Shown: in pieces, positions 7,225 through 14,985 of the stretch
Numbering within the stretch: position 1 is the first letter of the stretch
Layout of the letters: each line of letters begins with the position of its first letter
NCBI GenBank assembly: GCA_947166385.1
Contig: CAMVEB010000010.1
Coordinates: 44,233-108,232, forward strand
Source: an uncultured Clostridia bacterium
Lineage (GTDB): Bacteria; Bacillota; Clostridia; Christensenellales; Aristaeellaceae
DNA length: 64,000 nt
Direction: 5' to 3'
Translations under genes and position numbers: made by a program
Notes under the pieces: generated by a model
What the model was told of the DNA's origin: nothing
Database searches by the model: none
Seen by the model: only the letters and a program-made list of their open reading frames with translations

Positions 7225-9675
7225 TTATTTGATCCACACAGTAACGGTATATCCGGAATCCAGATACCCGTCAGGAACACCGGTTTCTGTAATCCTGTAC
7301 TCGCCCCAAGGAAGCAGACCGGTCTCGGCAATGCCCTGAGCGTTTGTGGTAATGGTTGCAACAACCTGACCGATGTTCGAAGCATTATCCGATTCAGGCC
7401 CGGACAGACGGGTCACGGTGAAGGTAGCTCCTGCCAGAGGCTTATGCGTCTGGGAATCGGTCTTCACAATGCGTACCTTGCCGGAAATTCGCTTATTGGT
7501 GAATGTACTCTTCGTCACTGAACCGGCAACGACCGTCACGTTTTCGGAAGAAGTGGCAGCCAGGTTATATCCCTGCGGAGCTGTCTTCTCACGGACTGTG
7601 TAGGCACCGGGCTCCAGATCGGTGAACTTCGCAACACCACTGGCGTTTGTGGTCGCGGTTTTGATTACCGTACCGTTTTTCAGCAATTCAAAAACAGCAT
7701 TCTTCAGGAGAATGCCGTCATCGGATTTCTTCGTGACTTCGATCTCACCAAGGGCCAGCTCAAAGGTCACACTGCCTTCCTTCAGGGGATACGGAGATCC
7801 GTAAGTCGGCACTATAATCTTCTGAATGGAAACCTCAGGAACGCCAACCAGGAAATTGGCTTCCTCTGAATCGGAGGAAATGGATTCCATGGTTACCGTG
7901 AACTTCCGCTCTGTGGAAGTAACGCTGATAGTGTCTCCACTCTTGGCGTAGTAGTAGCTGCTGTCAGATCCGCCGGTGTTTCCGGTCAGCGTTCCGACGC
8001 TCTTGGGAATTCGGATCAGATCAGCATCCGTGCTGACGGTGACCTTTCCAATATAATTGGTGCCGGAGACTGTCATGCTCGCATCGGAGAAGGTGATCTT
8101 ACCGGTGATCTTGGAACGGGCAATGCCGTTAGCCGCCAGCCAACGGGCGTAGGTCAGGTAAACAGCGGGAGCGCCGCCGCTGAAAGCATAGAAGTTATCC
8201 ATATCCCAGTAGCTGCGTACGTACTGAGAGCCTTCCAGCTGCTTGATTACTTCGCGCATGGCGAACTGACCGGCGACACGGGACCAGGTATTGTTATGGG
8301 CGTCACTGCGATCAAGCACCATGAAGGGATAGGTATGCCGTAGCACCCAGGCCAGGGCATGCATTGTTTTCTCGCTGAAACGAACGCCTGTCACACCAAC
8401 TCCGGCGCTGGTGTTGCAGAAGGAATCCATATCAACCAATACATACGGACCTTTGGGGGCCTGATTGCTTCCGGAACCTTCACCAGGGCCGTCCTGTGTG
8501 TGCTCCAGACAGTAAACCTCGAAACCTTCCAGATAGTGCGGGGTTGCGTAAATCGTGCCGTGGGCGGATGATTTCGCAATCTGCGGATAATCGCTGTCTT
8601 TACCGGAGCTGCCGTTCAGTCCACTTTGCCATTCCGTAAAACTGCCCAGGCTCACATGGATTTCTTTCAGGGTGAATCCATCCATCGCGGTAGGACTAAA
8701 AGAACGCAGCGCCTTTCTGCCAGTGGAAGTGCGCCGCTGCAGCTGTTCTTTGGTGTAGGCATAATCGGTTACGGTGCAGGCGGTCTTGTCAGTATCCTGG
8801 GTTTCCTTAGCCAGTACATAGACTGAACCGTAGGCTGTCCACTTCAGGGAACCGTTCTTGAGCTCGTCGCCATACAGATACCGGACTTTGTACCAGTAGT
8901 CACCATTGGCATCCCGGAGGACATCCTCGATCTGAACAACGGCATCACGAACAAAAACGCCGACAAACAGATCGCTTGTGATCCGACTGGATTCGTCCGA
9001 TTTATCCATATCCGTGAAAACCCAGGTGTCTTTGGTCACATGCACGAAGTCACCAGCCTGATGAGGCGGGAGTTCCTCCGGTTCTTCTTCCTCAGGCTCT
9101 TCTTCAGGTTCTTCCGTCAGCTCTTCAGTCGTTTCCGGTTCCTTTTCCGGTTCTTTTTCCGGCTCTTCGGTCGGTTCCTCAACCGGATCGTCCGTGGGTT
9201 CAGTGTCCAGATCCTCCAGAGAAATTCCTGTGGGTACAATCACCAGATCCTCGAGGAGCTCGGGCGTTTCATCCTCGGATTCTTCAGAAGGCTCTTCGAC
9301 AGGTGTAATCGGACTGATAGGTTCGTCTACCGGTTCATCTGCCGGTTCTTCCGTTTCGTCTGCCGGATCATCCTCATCTTCGGGGATGTCTTCATCTTCC
9401 GTCAGATCTTCATCTTCGGGAAGATCGGAGTCATCCTCATCGGGAGTATCCTCGTCTTCGTCAGGAAGGTCCCCGTCATCATCCGGCGCTTCTTCCGGTG
9501 CGGCACTGAGAAGTGTTTCGGCCTGGACAATCTCAATCTCTTCATCCATAATGACGGAAAGTTCAGTATCACTTTCCAGCGGTTCTTCGGTTTCCGGCGT
9601 TTCAGCCAGGGAAACAGTGCAGGAAAGCAGCATAATCAGGGAAAGAATAAATGTCAGAATACGTTTTGCTTTCAT
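7225..9675 (-). CDS. Thioester-domain adhesin with acidic stalk and CnaB domains
   Basis: This 816-residue secreted protein has a signal peptide (1-23) and a very acidic Glu/Asp/Pro-rich stretch (about 55-205). An SH3-like beta region (about 208-290) comes next, followed by a domain with YCLEH (Cys about 389) and VAGQFAMREV (Gln about 470). That Cys/QxA pairing is the signature of Gram-positive thioester adhesin domains, which form a Cys-Gln bond able to attach covalently to host or partner surfaces. Two CnaB-type domains follow (about 645-730 and 731-816). There is no C-terminal anchor. It is downstream of the sortase gene and upstream of two other SpaA-type genes. The thioester assignment rests on motif spacing only. 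Confidence 0.85.
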   Translation of the reverse strand: MKAKRILTFILSLIMLLSCTVSLAETPETEEPLESDTELSVIMDEEIEIVQAETLLSAAPEEAPDDDGDLPDEDEDTPDEDDSDLPEDEDLTEDEDIPEDEDDPADETEEPADEPVDEPISPITPVEEPSEESEDETPELLEDLVIVPTGISLEDLDTEPTDDPVEEPTEEPEKEPEKEPETTEELTEEPEEEPEEEEPEELPPHQAGDFVHVTKDTWVFTDMDKSDESSRITSDLFVGVFVRDAVVQIEDVLRDANGDYWYKVRYLYGDELKNGSLKWTAYGSVYVLAKETQDTDKTACTVTDYAYTKEQLQRRTSTGRKALRSFSPTAMDGFTLKEIHVSLGSFTEWQSGLNGSSGKDSDYPQIAKSSAHGTIYATPHYLEGFEVYCLEHTQDGPGEGSGSNQAPKGPYVLVDMDSFCNTSAGVGVTGVRFSEKTMHALAWVLRHTYPFMVLDRSDAHNNTWSRVAGQFAMREVIKQLEGSQYVRSYWDMDNFYAFSGGAPAVYLTYARWLAANGIARSKITGKITFSDASMTVSGTNYIGKVTVSTDADLIRIPKSVGTLTGNTGGSDSSYYYAKSGDTISVTSTERKFTVTMESISSDSEEANFLVGVPEVSIQKIIVPTYGSPYPLKEGSVTFELALGEIEVTKKSDDGILLKNAVFELLKNGTVIKTATTNASGVAKFTDLEPGAYTVREKTAPQGYNLAATSSENVTVVAGSVTKSTFTNKRISGKVRIVKTDSQTHKPLAGATFTVTRLSGPESDNASNIGQVVATITTNAQGIAETGLLPWGEYRITETGVPDGYLDSGYTVTVWIK

Positions 9676-9693
9676 ATGTTTGGGTTTCTCCTC

Positions 9694-10719
9694 TCATTGT
9701 TCCACACCCATAACCAACAGCCGGCCTTGTACGCCGCCAAAGCTGCGGTCGCAGGTGATCAGGGTAATAATGTGATCAGTTTCGGATACCTCAATACCGG
9801 TATCGTAAAAGGCTTTCTTCCTGGCACGGTTTACGAACTTCAGGAAGGCATTGTCATCCTTGAAGGAAGCTGTTGAAGCATCCCAGTCGGACACCGTGTG
9901 ATTCAGCACGGCAAAGATCCGATAAGTTCTTTTGCCGTATATGGTGTTGAGCTGAATAGTCTGGTGGCTTTTCCAGTATGATTCGTTTTTGTACTGCAGA
10001 AGGGTTGAAAACATAGCAGTACTGTTGCTCAGGTGATGACCGTAGATCGCAATATTCTGACTGGGTGTTTCATAGTCTGATGTAGTCAGGGAAAACAGCG
10101 TACCCAGTTTGCTTTGCTGGCCTGTGATCAGATGATGAAGGTAATAGTCAGTACGGTCAGACCGGACAACAGGATAGTTAATCACCGTTCCCGGAATCGT
10201 CAGCCAGGCAACATAATCCTTGTTATCAGTAGCGGCATTCTGCGGTTTTGCGGAAGGCTTTGGTGTTGTTGCCGCGGCATTTTCCTGGAGCGGTTTCTTG
10301 GTTTGAGCAGGCTGCATTGGTTCAGACGTTGATTGTTCCTCAAACTCTTCTGTTTCATCGTCCTGGGCCGATTCTTCAGTAATTTCGGCAGCGTGTACAG
10401 GTTCCACCACATAGAATTCATCAGCCGGTTCCTCATCTTCTGCTGTGATCGCTTCTGTTTCAGAAGGCTCTTCCGTGGGTGGTTCTGTTGCTTCCGGTTC
10501 CGATTCTGTTTCTTCCTGCTGACTGTCTTCCGGCAGATCTTTAGTTTCTTGGGTTTCAGCTGCCTGAGCCCGTATTTCTTCCGCCAGAAGCGCGTATATG
10601 TTGTCATCCGCTGAAATTTCCTGCTGTTGTGAGATCATGGGAATCACGATCATCGCAACACCGGCTACAAACAACAGAAACAGCAGAAACAGAAAAAAAC
10701 GATTATTGGGCAATCTCAA
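9694..10719 (-). CDS. Class B sortase with long acidic linker
   Basis: This membrane-bound transpeptidase joins surface proteins to the cell wall or to each other. An N-terminal membrane segment (FFLFLLFLLFVAGVAMIVI) is followed by a roughly 120-residue Glu/Thr/Pro-rich linker and the catalytic domain. His lies in IYGHHLS, Cys in LITCDRS and Arg in QGRLLVMG, in class B order with the WLTIPGTVINYPVV start. The ORF track begins at a GTG (10740) lacking a ribosome site. AAAGGAGG lies 7 nt before a TTG at 10719, which I prefer. The linker is unusually long for a sortase and resembles the acidic stalk of the adjacent thioester adhesin. The substrate is probably the VIQTG-tailed SpaA protein. Confidence 0.92.
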   Translation of the reverse strand: MRLPNNRFFLFLLFLLFVAGVAMIVIPMISQQQEISADDNIYALLAEEIRAQAAETQETKDLPEDSQQEETESEPEATEPPTEEPSETEAITAEDEEPADEFYVVEPVHAAEITEESAQDDETEEFEEQSTSEPMQPAQTKKPLQENAAATTPKPSAKPQNAATDNKDYVAWLTIPGTVINYPVVRSDRTDYYLHHLITGQQSKLGTLFSLTTSDYETPSQNIAIYGHHLSNSTAMFSTLLQYKNESYWKSHQTIQLNTIYGKRTYRIFAVLNHTVSDWDASTASFKDDNAFLKFVNRARKKAFYDTGIEVSETDHIITLITCDRSFGGVQGRLLVMGVEQ

Positions 10720-10752
10720 AGGCAATTCCTCCTTTCGCACGTTGGAAGGGCA

Positions 10753-10778
10753 TAAAAAAAGACGGCCTCTTTACCGTC
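10753..10778 (-). terminator. Rho-independent terminator at the end of parB
   Basis: On the minus strand GACGG, a short loop and CCGTC are followed by seven Ts. The stem touches the parB stop codon and comes directly before the sortase gene, so parAB and the sortase/adhesin genes can be expressed at different levels. Confidence 0.75.
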
Positions 10779-11718
10779 ATCTGGATTGTTCCTTTTCCCG
10801 CTGCCTTTTCAGGTAGTTTTCCAGGAGCTTGATAATGATCTGCTCAATCTTCTGGATGGAATAGGATTTGGGAAAGTACTTTTTCAGCGTATCATGGCTC
10901 AGCGTGATGGAGTCCCGCAGCGGCTTCTTCTCTTCCATCATGATGTCAGTGAGCTTTTCCTTGGTTGCTTCGCCGCTCTCGCTCATTTTTCGGATGCGCT
11001 GCGCCTGGGAAAGTGACGGAGTGTTCTGCGTTTCTTCCAGAGCAACGGCAACATCTCTCTGCTCAGATGGATTCAAGTAAGAAAGTTCAACAGCGGGAGT
11101 CAGCGCCAGCCGCCCTTCATCCACCATTTCTTGTAGTTCCGGATTTAAGTTATTCAGGCGGATTAAGCGTTGAATTTGCTTTCTGCTGTCCGGCGAATTT
11201 TCTGCCACAATATCAATACTACGTCGACCATCTAACTTGTGGCCATCATGGCCACAAGTTAAGTCGCTTCTCTGACCTTGATGTTTCAAGGCTTCCAGCT
11301 TCATCTGATACGCCTTGGCTCTTTCAGTGGGAGGGATCTCATCCCGCTGCTGGAGATTGGAATCGACCATCAGAATGGTGGCTTCATCGTTATCCAGGTT
11401 CCGGATAAGCACAGGTACTTCCTCAATCCCGGCCAGTTCACAGGCGTGTTTGCGCCGGTGACCGGAGATGATCTCATATCCGCCGCCGTCGAGAGGCCTT
11501 GCAATAAGCGGAATCATGACCCCGAATTCCTTAACGCTCTCTACCATTTCCATCATGCGCTTGTCATCGACAACGCTGAAGGGATGATCTTTAAAAGGAA
11601 ACAGCTCTGTGATCGGAATCTTCTGAATCTGCTCCGGCGCGGCACCGTTTCGACTTTGCTCCGTGGAGAAGATATCATCGTATGGGGTCAGGCTTATGTT
11701 TGATCCGTTCGGCTTCAT
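10777..11718 (-). CDS. parB: ParB/Spo0J-family partition protein
   Basis: This 313-residue DNA-binding CTPase-type partition protein has its ParB N-terminal core at about 30-125. The core includes the GGYEIISGHRRKHACELAG box that corresponds to the GERRxRA motif of the family, and a helix-turn-helix region (SPDSRKQIQRLIRLNNL) follows. It would bind a centromere-like site and recruit ParA for segregation of an excised or circular form of the element. The ATG at 11718 has GGAGG 9 nt upstream and overlaps the parA end by 44 bp. A perfect 29 bp palindrome lies inside the gene, in a variable loop between the core and the HTH. Confidence 0.93.
   Translation of the reverse strand: MKPNGSNISLTPYDDIFSTEQSRNGAAPEQIQKIPITELFPFKDHPFSVVDDKRMMEMVESVKEFGVMIPLIARPLDGGGYEIISGHRRKHACELAGIEEVPVLIRNLDNDEATILMVDSNLQQRDEIPPTERAKAYQMKLEALKHQGQRSDLTCGHDGHKLDGRRSIDIVAENSPDSRKQIQRLIRLNNLNPELQEMVDEGRLALTPAVELSYLNPSEQRDVAVALEETQNTPSLSQAQRIRKMSESGEATKEKLTDIMMEEKKPLRDSITLSHDTLKKYFPKSYSIQKIEQIIIKLLENYLKRQREKEQSR
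11233..11261. repeat. Perfect 29 bp palindrome inside parB, candidate parS
   Basis: TAACTTGTGGCCAT and its exact reverse complement flank a single central C at 11247. A 14-base perfect arm is far beyond chance and is placed in a variable segment of ParB (coding LTCGHDGHKL), where sequence could be shaped by DNA function. It does not match the chromosomal parS consensus TGTTTCACGTGAAACA. A ParB binding site is the simplest inference; a transcript hairpin is the alternative. Confidence 0.55.
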
Positions 11719-12495
11719 GCTGCATCACCTCCTTCGTCAGAGCGTGATACGCATTGGCGACTTTGCCGCCGGGATCGTGTTCAAAGATACTTTTCCCTTC
11801 AGAACTGATCTCAGCCGCACGGACGGAATGAGGGATCTCTGTTTCAAACACTTTGATCTTACCGCCGTATGTGTCACGGATCAGGTTGCTGATCATCCGT
11901 GCGTTGTTTGTCCGGTTATCCACCATTGTCAGCAGAATCCCGTCTATCTCAAGCTTTGGATTGATCTGCCGCCGTACCTTTGCAATGGTTTGAAGCAGCT
12001 GCTCCAGACCTTTTGCGGAAAGGTAGTTTGCCTGAACAGGAATGATCACCTTGTTGGAAGCGGCCAGTGCGTTAATGGTCAGCATGCCCAGGGAAGGCAT
12101 ACAGTCGATCAGGATATGATCGTAATCCTTCCTATATTCATTCAGGACATACTTGAGCATTGATTCCCGGCTCATGGCGTTCACCAGAGAAACCTCCGTC
12201 CCGGCCAGCGCGATGCTTGACGGCATTAGATCCATGCCCTCAGGGTGATGGATAATGCCTTCGCCGGGGACGGGAGTTTGATCGTTCATAACCTTGGTCA
12301 TGAGATCAGCCAGTGTGACCGGAAGGTTATCCGGCTGCGGATTGCCCAGGGAAATCGTCATGGATGCCTGCGGGTCTGTGTCCACCAGAAGAACTCGCTT
12401 GCCCTCCTGTACAAGCGCAGCGCCCAGATTGACGCAGCTCGTGCTCTTTGCAACGCCGCCTTTCTGGTTCACAAGCGCCGTTACTGTGGGGGCCA
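11675..12495 (-). CDS. parA: ParA/Soj-family partition ATPase
   Basis: This deviant Walker A ATPase has the motif QKGGVAKSTS near residue 12, VLLVDTDPQAS as the A-prime motif and HILIDCMPSLG as Walker B, all as in Soj/ParA. It has no N-terminal HTH, so it is a type Ib-like or chromosomal-type ParA. The track starts at 12502, but GGAGGAGGT ends exactly at that ATG, which is too close. The ATG at 12495 has proper spacing, giving about 273 residues (MAPTVTALVNQ). It is the first substantial gene of a parA-parB pair and overlaps a 33-codon leader ORF. Confidence 0.93.
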
Positions 12496-12582
12496 TAGGC
12501 ATACCTCCTCCATAACCGGCTTCACATACGCATCAACGTATATGATGATGAACAATCCGTCTGTGATGATTAGGATTACCAT
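12481..12582 (-). CDS. 33-residue hydrophobic leader peptide before parA
   Basis: A short ORF (MVILIITDGLFIIIYVDAY...) has an excellent AGGAGG site 6 nt before its ATG at 12582 and ends inside the start of parA. The N-terminal half is a single hydrophobic segment. It may be a real membrane peptide or a coupling leader that delivers ribosomes to the parA start. The longer track version (from 12687) lacks a ribosome site and would run through the upstream hairpin. Confidence 0.5.
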   Translation of the reverse strand: MVILIITDGLFIIIYVDAYVKPVMEEVCLWPPQ

Positions 12583-12608
12583 AAGCAGCCTCCTTACAGA
12601 ATAGAATA

Positions 12609-12639
12609 GAAAAAGCACCGGCGCGTATTGCGTCGATGC
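12609..12639 (-). terminator. Terminator-like hairpin in the parAB leader, possible attenuator
   Basis: On the minus strand GCATCGACGC and GCGCCGGTGC pair (10 positions, one wobble, one mismatch, 5 nt loop) and are followed by TTTTTC. It lies between the likely promoter and the first ribosome site, where an intrinsic terminator would act as an attenuator. Confidence 0.5.
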
Positions 12640-12664
12640 CCTCTGCCAAACCTGGCACGATAAC

Positions 12665-12691
12665 ATTATCAGACTTTTCCCCTTCAATCAA
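12665..12691 (-). promoter_or_regulatory. Possible parAB promoter
   Basis: On the minus strand TTGATT (12691-12686) and GATAAT (12670-12665) are separated by 15 bp. The hexamers are good but the spacing is shorter than the ideal 17. The position fits the start of the leader hairpin and parAB. The rest of the 380 bp gap (12583-12962) shows no gene. Confidence 0.4.
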
Positions 12692-12795
12692 TAGCGCATC
12701 GTATGCAATTTTGTCTCATCGTTTAGCGTTCAGTCTCAAATTTTCAGGAAAATGGAAAAAAGATGCTTTTCAAACGAAAAATCTGCGGATCATTC

Positions 12796-12824
12796 TTCAG
12801 AACAGGTCGATTCCATGGTATACT
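12796..12824 (+). promoter_or_regulatory. Possible promoter for the HD/HSDR_N pair
   Basis: TTCAGA and TATACT are separated by 17 bp. The -10 is strong and the -35 weak. It points toward the two plus-strand genes that start at 12963; no better promoter is seen nearer to them. Confidence 0.35.
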
Positions 12825-12962
12825 TTCAGGGATTAGAAAACCCATCCGGAGCTTACGTTATAACGTTTTCACCGAGAGAGGTTATGAAGGCCATTTGTTC
12901 CCCGGGATCGGCTAAATAGATCAGATGTTGACACAATGCGGCTATGCAGATTGTGAGAGAAT

Positions 12963-13559
12963 ATGGAGAACAGAATTATAGAGGAAGCGATAGAGTACAT
13001 CCGGACATTGTTCCAGGGGAACAGCGACGGACACGACTTTGATCATACAATGCGAGTTTATCATACAGCCATGGAGATTGCGGATTCTGAGCCCCGTTGC
13101 AACAGATTAATCGTAGCCCTGGCAGCGCTGCTCCACGACGCGGGTGACTATAAGCTGTTTGAAACGAAGAACAACGCGAACGCCAGAGCTTTTCTGGACT
13201 CTCAGAATATTGATGAAGCAACGGCTTTGCAGATCTGCATGGCCATCAACTCGGTGTCCTTCAGCAAAAACAAAGGCAGATGCCCTGAATTGCTCGAAGG
13301 TAAGATCGTTCAGGATGCTGACAGGCTGGATGCCATCGGAGCCATAGGCATTGCGAGGACTTTCGCTTACGGCGGGAAGCATAGCAGAACACTGGATTCG
13401 TCCATCGAGCATTTTCATGAGAAACTGCTTCTGCTGAAGGCTATGATGCATACGGAAAAAGCGAAGGAACTGGCTGAAAGTCGTCACGCGTTCATGGAAA
13501 GCTTCTTACAAGAATGGGAAAAGGAGCAAGGCAGTAATGAATGTAAAAGCCATCTTTGA
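12963..13559 (+). CDS. HD-domain phosphohydrolase
   Basis: This 198-residue soluble protein has the HD-superfamily metal-binding pattern: His in GHDFDHTMRV, the HD pair in ALLHDAGDYK and a later Asp in IVQDADRLDAIGAIGIART. The order matches YedJ/YpgQ-like nucleotide phosphohydrolases (family knowledge), but the substrate cannot be read from sequence. The ATG has only a weak GAGAG-type site. It overlaps the following HSDR_N nuclease gene by 23 bp, and this plus-strand pair interrupts an otherwise minus-strand element. That suggests a separately acquired cargo pair, possibly for defence. Confidence 0.85.
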   Translation: MENRIIEEAIEYIRTLFQGNSDGHDFDHTMRVYHTAMEIADSEPRCNRLIVALAALLHDAGDYKLFETKNNANARAFLDSQNIDEATALQICMAINSVSFSKNKGRCPELLEGKIVQDADRLDAIGAIGIARTFAYGGKHSRTLDSSIEHFHEKLLLLKAMMHTEKAKELAESRHAFMESFLQEWEKEQGSNECKSHL

Positions 13560-13995
13560 TCGTTATAAAGTCACCGTAGAGGATGATAAGTGCTTTGACC
13601 TAATACGTCAGATCCATGTCAAAGCGACGCCGGAAGAGATTGTTCGCCAGAAGACAATCAAGTATTTGATGAAACGTCTGGAAGTCCCGCAGGCAAAAAT
13701 CATCATTGAAAGATCATTGGGCTCTTTGGGCGTGAAAGGCAGCAAAAAAAGGATTGATATCGGAATACTTGATGAGAATGACCTTATTATGGCTGTAATT
13801 GAATGCAAGGCTTCCTTGTTGGGGATTGATGAAGCTGCGCATGCGCAAGCAGAGGACTATTTTAAGCTGCTGAATACGCGGTATTTCTTTGTGACCGATG
13901 GAAATACATTCACAGGATACTTTTATAACACGGTTCAGTTTATCAGGCTTGAAGAAATACCAAAGTATAAAAATGCCCTGACAGGTTGTAAATGA
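13537..13995 (+). CDS. Stand-alone type I restriction R-subunit N-terminal (HSDR_N) nuclease domain
   Basis: This 152-residue protein consists only of the HSDR_N-like PD-(D/E)xK fold: KRIDIGILDENDLIMAVIECKA supplies D...ExK, followed by the QAEDYFKLLNTRYFFVTDG segment typical of the family. No helicase or specificity subunit is attached or nearby, so this is not a complete restriction enzyme. The start at 13537 lies inside the HD gene, with GGAGCAAGGCAGTA upstream. Coupling to the HD hydrolase suggests that the two act together. The gene ends inside a bidirectional terminator hairpin. Confidence 0.8.
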   Translation: MNVKAIFDRYKVTVEDDKCFDLIRQIHVKATPEEIVRQKTIKYLMKRLEVPQAKIIIERSLGSLGVKGSKKRIDIGILDENDLIMAVIECKASLLGIDEAAHAQAEDYFKLLNTRYFFVTDGNTFTGYFYNTVQFIRLEEIPKYKNALTGCK

Positions 13996-14006
13996 ACTGT
14001 CAGGGC
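13975..14006. terminator. Bidirectional Rho-independent terminator
   Basis: GCCCTGACAG and CTGTCAGGGC form a perfect 10 bp stem with a 12 nt loop that contains the TGA of the HSDR_N gene. ATTTTT follows on the plus strand and ATTTTTAT on the minus strand. It separates two converging transcripts. Confidence 0.9.
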
Positions 14007-14012
14007 TGATTT

Positions 14013-14459
14013 TTAGCACATCTTTGTAGGGATATCGGCTTCCGTAAGGTCGTTGAGCAATGTGTCCAGGTTTTTCAGGGCAATATCATGTCTTCGATAT
14101 CCCCATGTCCGGGAATGATGAAGCTTGATGGATATTTCATTGAGAGGCATATGCTGCAGGTGGTGATATGTCAGCAGATCCTCGTCATCCTGTTCTTCGA
14201 GGCCGTTCATTTTCCCAGTGATGAAATCAACAAGCGCGGAATAGTAATCAGAAGCAATCCGCAATTCATCTTTCGCTTCGGAAAGCCGCAGAATCGAATC
14301 TTCAAACGAGTGCACGTTTCTGGAACGGGAAACCACTTCTCCTTCCAGAGAAGACGTGATCCGTTCGGCCATGCACTTGTACAGCTCCACCTTTCGGGCG
14401 GCGGTGTTGATATTCCGCTCCGAAGCCTCAATTCTCTTAAAGATTTCAATTGCTGTCAT
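14013..14459 (-). CDS. DUF1492/ArpU-like regulator of mobile elements
   Basis: This 148-residue protein is mainly helical. Its end, TYHHLQHMPLNEISIKLHHSRTWGYRRHDIALKNL, resembles a sigma region 4-like helix-turn-helix as seen in DUF1492 or ArpU-type late regulators of phages and ICEs. The N-terminal half (FKRIEASERNINTAARKVELYKCM) is coiled-coil-like. It ends the replication-module operon and stops 7 bp from the shared terminator. Function as a transcription regulator is inferred from fold and context. Confidence 0.6.
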   Translation of the reverse strand: MTAIEIFKRIEASERNINTAARKVELYKCMAERITSSLEGEVVSRSRNVHSFEDSILRLSEAKDELRIASDYYSALVDFITGKMNGLEEQDDEDLLTYHHLQHMPLNEISIKLHHSRTWGYRRHDIALKNLDTLLNDLTEADIPTKMC

Positions 14460-14500
14460 TTTTCTTTCCTCTGCTCTTAACGCGATATGCGTTTGCTTTT

Positions 14501-14740
14501 TCAGTTTCTGCTGTTATCATCCGGCTTCCAGGTGAGGATGAACTGATCATTCTGATTCCTCATCTGATTTTTCAGCCGGGTGTTTGCCTTCCTGCGGGAT
14601 TGCTTTGCCTTGTGGCGCTTTTTCCTGCATTCCTGGATGTACCTATATTCCTGTGACTTGGCTGACTTCTTTTCGGCCATCACATGAGCTATTGCTTTGC
14701 CTTCCGTGGGGCAGGAATAGTGTTCACTGTTCAGATACAT
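14501..14740 (-). CDS. Small basic protein of unknown function
   Basis: This 79-residue, Lys/Arg-rich protein has a predicted helical, highly charged middle (RYIQECRKKRHKAKQSRRKANTRLKNQ). The ATG at 14740 has GGAGG 9 nt upstream and starts 5 bp beyond the preceding stop, so it is very likely translated. I do not recognise a family. The charge suggests nucleic acid binding, as for many small proteins in element replication modules. Confidence 0.6.
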   Translation of the reverse strand: MYLNSEHYSCPTEGKAIAHVMAEKKSAKSQEYRYIQECRKKRHKAKQSRRKANTRLKNQMRNQNDQFILTWKPDDNSRN

Positions 14741-14745
14741 GATCG

Positions 14746-14985
14746 TTATCCTCCGTTTTTTTTCTTTGCTTTCTCTTCGATATAGTCAATCAATGCCAGG
14801 AAAATATGGCCTGCCAGCGGATGATTGTCCCAGGCAGCGCATACCTTACCCATTTCCTGCACCGTCTGAAGCCACCAATCAGGAGCGCACTCATCGCTGT
14901 TGGCCGGCGGATTGCAGTGCGTTTTCAGGAAAATAAAGGCATGGCGCATGATTTCACGTTCTTCCGATGTCAGAGTCTGTTCCAT
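14746..14985 (-). CDS. Small protein of unknown function, coupled to primase gene
   Basis: This 79-residue protein from MEQTLTSEEREIM contains HCNPPANSDECAPDWWLQTVQEMGKV. I chose 14985 over the track start (15024) because AAGGAGG stands 9 nt before it. The gene overlaps the end of the primase-helicase by 32 bp, so the two are translationally coupled. No family recognised. Confidence 0.6.
   Translation of the reverse strand: MEQTLTSEEREIMRHAFIFLKTHCNPPANSDECAPDWWLQTVQEMGKVCAAWDNHPLAGHIFLALIDYIEEKAKKKNGG

Noticed and set aside
2739-9675. Repeated segments that might suggest a CRISPR or DNA repeat array
   Set aside because: The repetition is at protein level (CnaB domains); DNA copies are diverged and unevenly spaced.
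9194-9775. Ser-rich 193-codon plus-strand ORF
   Set aside because: Antisense image of the Glu/Asp repeat region of the thioester adhesin; low complexity only.
12583-12687. N-terminal extension of the 33-residue leader ORF (68-codon version)
   Set aside because: No ribosome site at the upstream start, and the frame crosses the terminator-like hairpin; the AGGAGG-preceded ATG at 12582 is preferred.
12900-12962. TTGACA box at about 12925 as the HD-gene promoter
   Set aside because: No acceptable -10 hexamer at 16-18 bp; the weaker -35 with TATACT at 12819 is a better candidate.
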